From assembly GCA_964496595.1 (NCBI GenBank), contig CAZCAI010000207.1:1-6940 (forward strand): 6,940 nucleotides of DNA, given 5' to 3'. Positions 6,224 to 6,940 of the stretch are shown piece after piece. The DNA comes from JAAAOZ01 sp964496595. Its GTDB lineage: Bacteria; Chloroflexota; Anaerolineae; B4-G1; SLSP01. Position 1 is the first letter of the stretch, and each line of letters begins with the position of its first letter. The notes beneath the pieces were generated by a model, which saw only the letters and a list, made by a program, of their open reading frames with translations, had not been told where the DNA came from and searched no databases. A program made the translations under genes and the position numbers.

Positions 6224-6940
6224 CGCCTTCCCACTCAACCCTCTGACGTGCTCGAGCGCCTTGCCCAGTTTGTTGTAGTTCACCAGCACCCCATCGTCCA
6301 GATCGATCTCGACTTGTTTGGAGGCGAGGGGGAAGAGGGTGTCGTCCTCGTAGGTCTGGAGTTCGTGGAGCACTTTGTCGATGCGGGCGATTTCTTTGAC
6401 GGCCTGGGTTTTGTCGCGGGCGGGGGTGTCGGCGCTGCGCTCGAGGTATTCCAGGTGGGCTTTGCGCGCCGCTAGTTTGGCGCGATAGTCGCGCAGGTAG
6501 TCGTTGAGCACGATGCTGGCGGTATCCGGGCGGTAGCGGTGCATGTAGACCAGGGCGTTGAAGTTGCCGTTGGGGCTGGAGAAGAGCCAGTAGATGGGGC
6601 GCTTGCTGTACGCGCGGACGTGATCGGCGTAGAAGTCGCGCCGGAAGTAGCTGCGGATGTCGCGGTTGAGGGCCAGCTCGATGAAGGCGAGGTTCTCCTC
6701 GTAGTGGGCCTCGCCAAAGGTGACGCGCAGGAAGCGCTTGAAGCGCGCGGTGATGTCGCCCGCGAACCAGTCGCCGTCCAACATGGGGATGACGTTGTCC
6801 GCCGCCGGCGTGAAGGAAATCTCAGTGGTCCGTGGTCTGTGGTCCGTGGTCAGTGGCTCTTTTTTGTGGGCTGAACTCGCTGTCGACCGTTCACTGCCTA
6901 CTGCCCCTTGCCCCTCTGACAACTGATCCCTGGCAACTGA
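6221..6940 (-). CDS. pglX: BREX type 1 adenine methyltransferase PglX, C-terminal end (5' part outside the window)
   Basis: PglX methylates an adenine in a short asymmetric site and gives BREX its self/non-self specificity. Only the last 239 residues lie here; the family is about 1,100-1,250 residues long. The methyltransferase motifs (NPPY and SAM site) are off the edge. The visible core matches PglX C-termini: FTPAADNVIPMLDGDWF, FGEAHYEENLAFIE, YFRRDFYADHVRAYSKRPIY, WLFSSPNGNFNALVYMHRY and SKQVEIDLDDGVLVNYNKLG. There is a charged, probably helical stretch around RAKLAARKAHLEYLERS. The frame is open to the window edge. The 40 or so residues before the conserved part (codons from about 6822 to 6940) are encoded by heptamer repeats and read as low-complexity peptide (for example EPLTTDHRPRTTE). 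A TTG at 6922 is a possible internal start but has no support. Either the gene carries an in-frame repeat insertion or it is split off-window. The stop TAG lies within a hairpin repeat. Confidence 0.88.
   Translation of the reverse strand, partial: SVARDQLSEGQGAVGSERSTASSAHKKEPLTTDHRPRTTEISFTPAADNVIPMLDGDWFAGDITARFKRFLRVTFGEAHYEENLAFIELALNRDIRSYFRRDFYADHVRAYSKRPIYWLFSSPNGNFNALVYMHRYRPDTASIVLNDYLRDYRAKLAARKAHLEYLERSADTPARDKTQAVKEIARIDKVLHELQTYEDDTLFPLASKQVEIDLDDGVLVNYNKLGKALEHVRGLSGKA
6825..6856 (+). repeat. Heptamer array D-left inside pglX (4.5 units of GTGGTCN)
   Basis: Four tandem copies GTGGTCC, GTGGTCT, GTGGTCC, GTGGTCA and a partial GTGG lie at 6825-6856. This is the most regular tandem repeat in the window. 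It is within the pglX reading frame. Because 7 is not a multiple of 3, gain or loss of one unit would shift the frame. The unit is a rotation of the CAGTG heptamer found between genes. Confidence 0.82.
6892..6940 (-). repeat. Heptamer array D-right inside pglX (seven units, opposite orientation)
   Basis: On the minus strand from the window edge: tcagttg, ccaggga, tcagttg, tcagagg, ggcaagg, ggcagta, ggcagtg. It faces the left array across a spacer at about 6857-6891, giving a loose inverted arrangement. Bases 6901-6925 are the inverted partner of 4666-4689. The CTGGCAACTG at 6930-6939 also appears in the loop and arm of the hairpin at 6196-6223. The array may continue beyond the window. Confidence 0.75.

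Noticed and set aside
6008..6475. Plus-strand open frame (155 codons) across higB and the pglX tail
   Set aside because: It runs antisense through two recognisable coding segments and the hairpin repeat; the protein has no recognisable motif.
6221..6922. A separate 233-residue gene starting at TTG 6922
   Set aside because: The frame is open upstream to the window edge, the TTG lies in repeat sequence without a Shine-Dalgarno, and the conserved part is plainly the end of PglX. A partial gene is the better call, although a split gene cannot be excluded.

Overview
The window holds the 3' part of a BREX type 1 phage-defence operon, all genes on the minus strand. In transcription order (right to left) it contains the C-terminal end of pglX (running off the right edge), a small HigB-type toxin relic, a HigA-type antitoxin fused to an ImmA/IrrE metalloprotease domain, pglZ and brxL. 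The order pglX-pglZ-brxL is the standard tail of BREX type 1. The missing brxA, brxB, brxC and most of pglX should lie beyond the right edge. PglX is the adenine methyltransferase and specificity component, PglZ an alkaline-phosphatase-fold protein, and BrxL an AAA+ ring ATPase. The higBA pair is not part of the core set and sits as an insert between pglX and pglZ.

Three things depart from an ordinary BREX operon. First, the higBA insert looks like the product of recombination. Its GC content is much lower than that of its neighbours by hand count. The toxin lacks about 40 N-terminal residues, with the break next to a repeat. Just past the antitoxin stop lies a 17-codon relic of a second, diverged pglX 3' end. 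Second, the BrxL C-terminus is not the Lon-like protease domain but matches the MITD1 C-terminal (MIT_C, phospholipase-D-like) domain. Third, a degenerate 7-bp repeat family occupies every gene junction and also lies inside the pglX reading frame. There it adds at least 40 codons just before the conserved C-terminal domain, which raises the possibility of frame switching.

The organism is not named by the sequence. GC-rich genes plus many degenerate heptamer arrays of the CAGTG/CAGTT type at gene junctions suggest Chloroflexota or a similarly repeat-rich filamentous lineage such as some cyanobacteria. This is inference from general familiarity, with moderate to low confidence.

Layout: 15-2051 brxL; 2052-2127 repeat array with hairpin; 2128-4635 pglZ; 4636-4733 repeat array plus pglX relic; 4734-5969 higA/immA fusion; 5972-6166 truncated higB; 6167-6220 operator-like palindrome and hairpin repeat; 6221-6940 pglX 3' end with in-frame repeats from about 6822 to the edge. 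No stretch over 300 bases lacks a gene. I see no tRNA, rRNA, CRISPR array, transposase or U-tract terminator.
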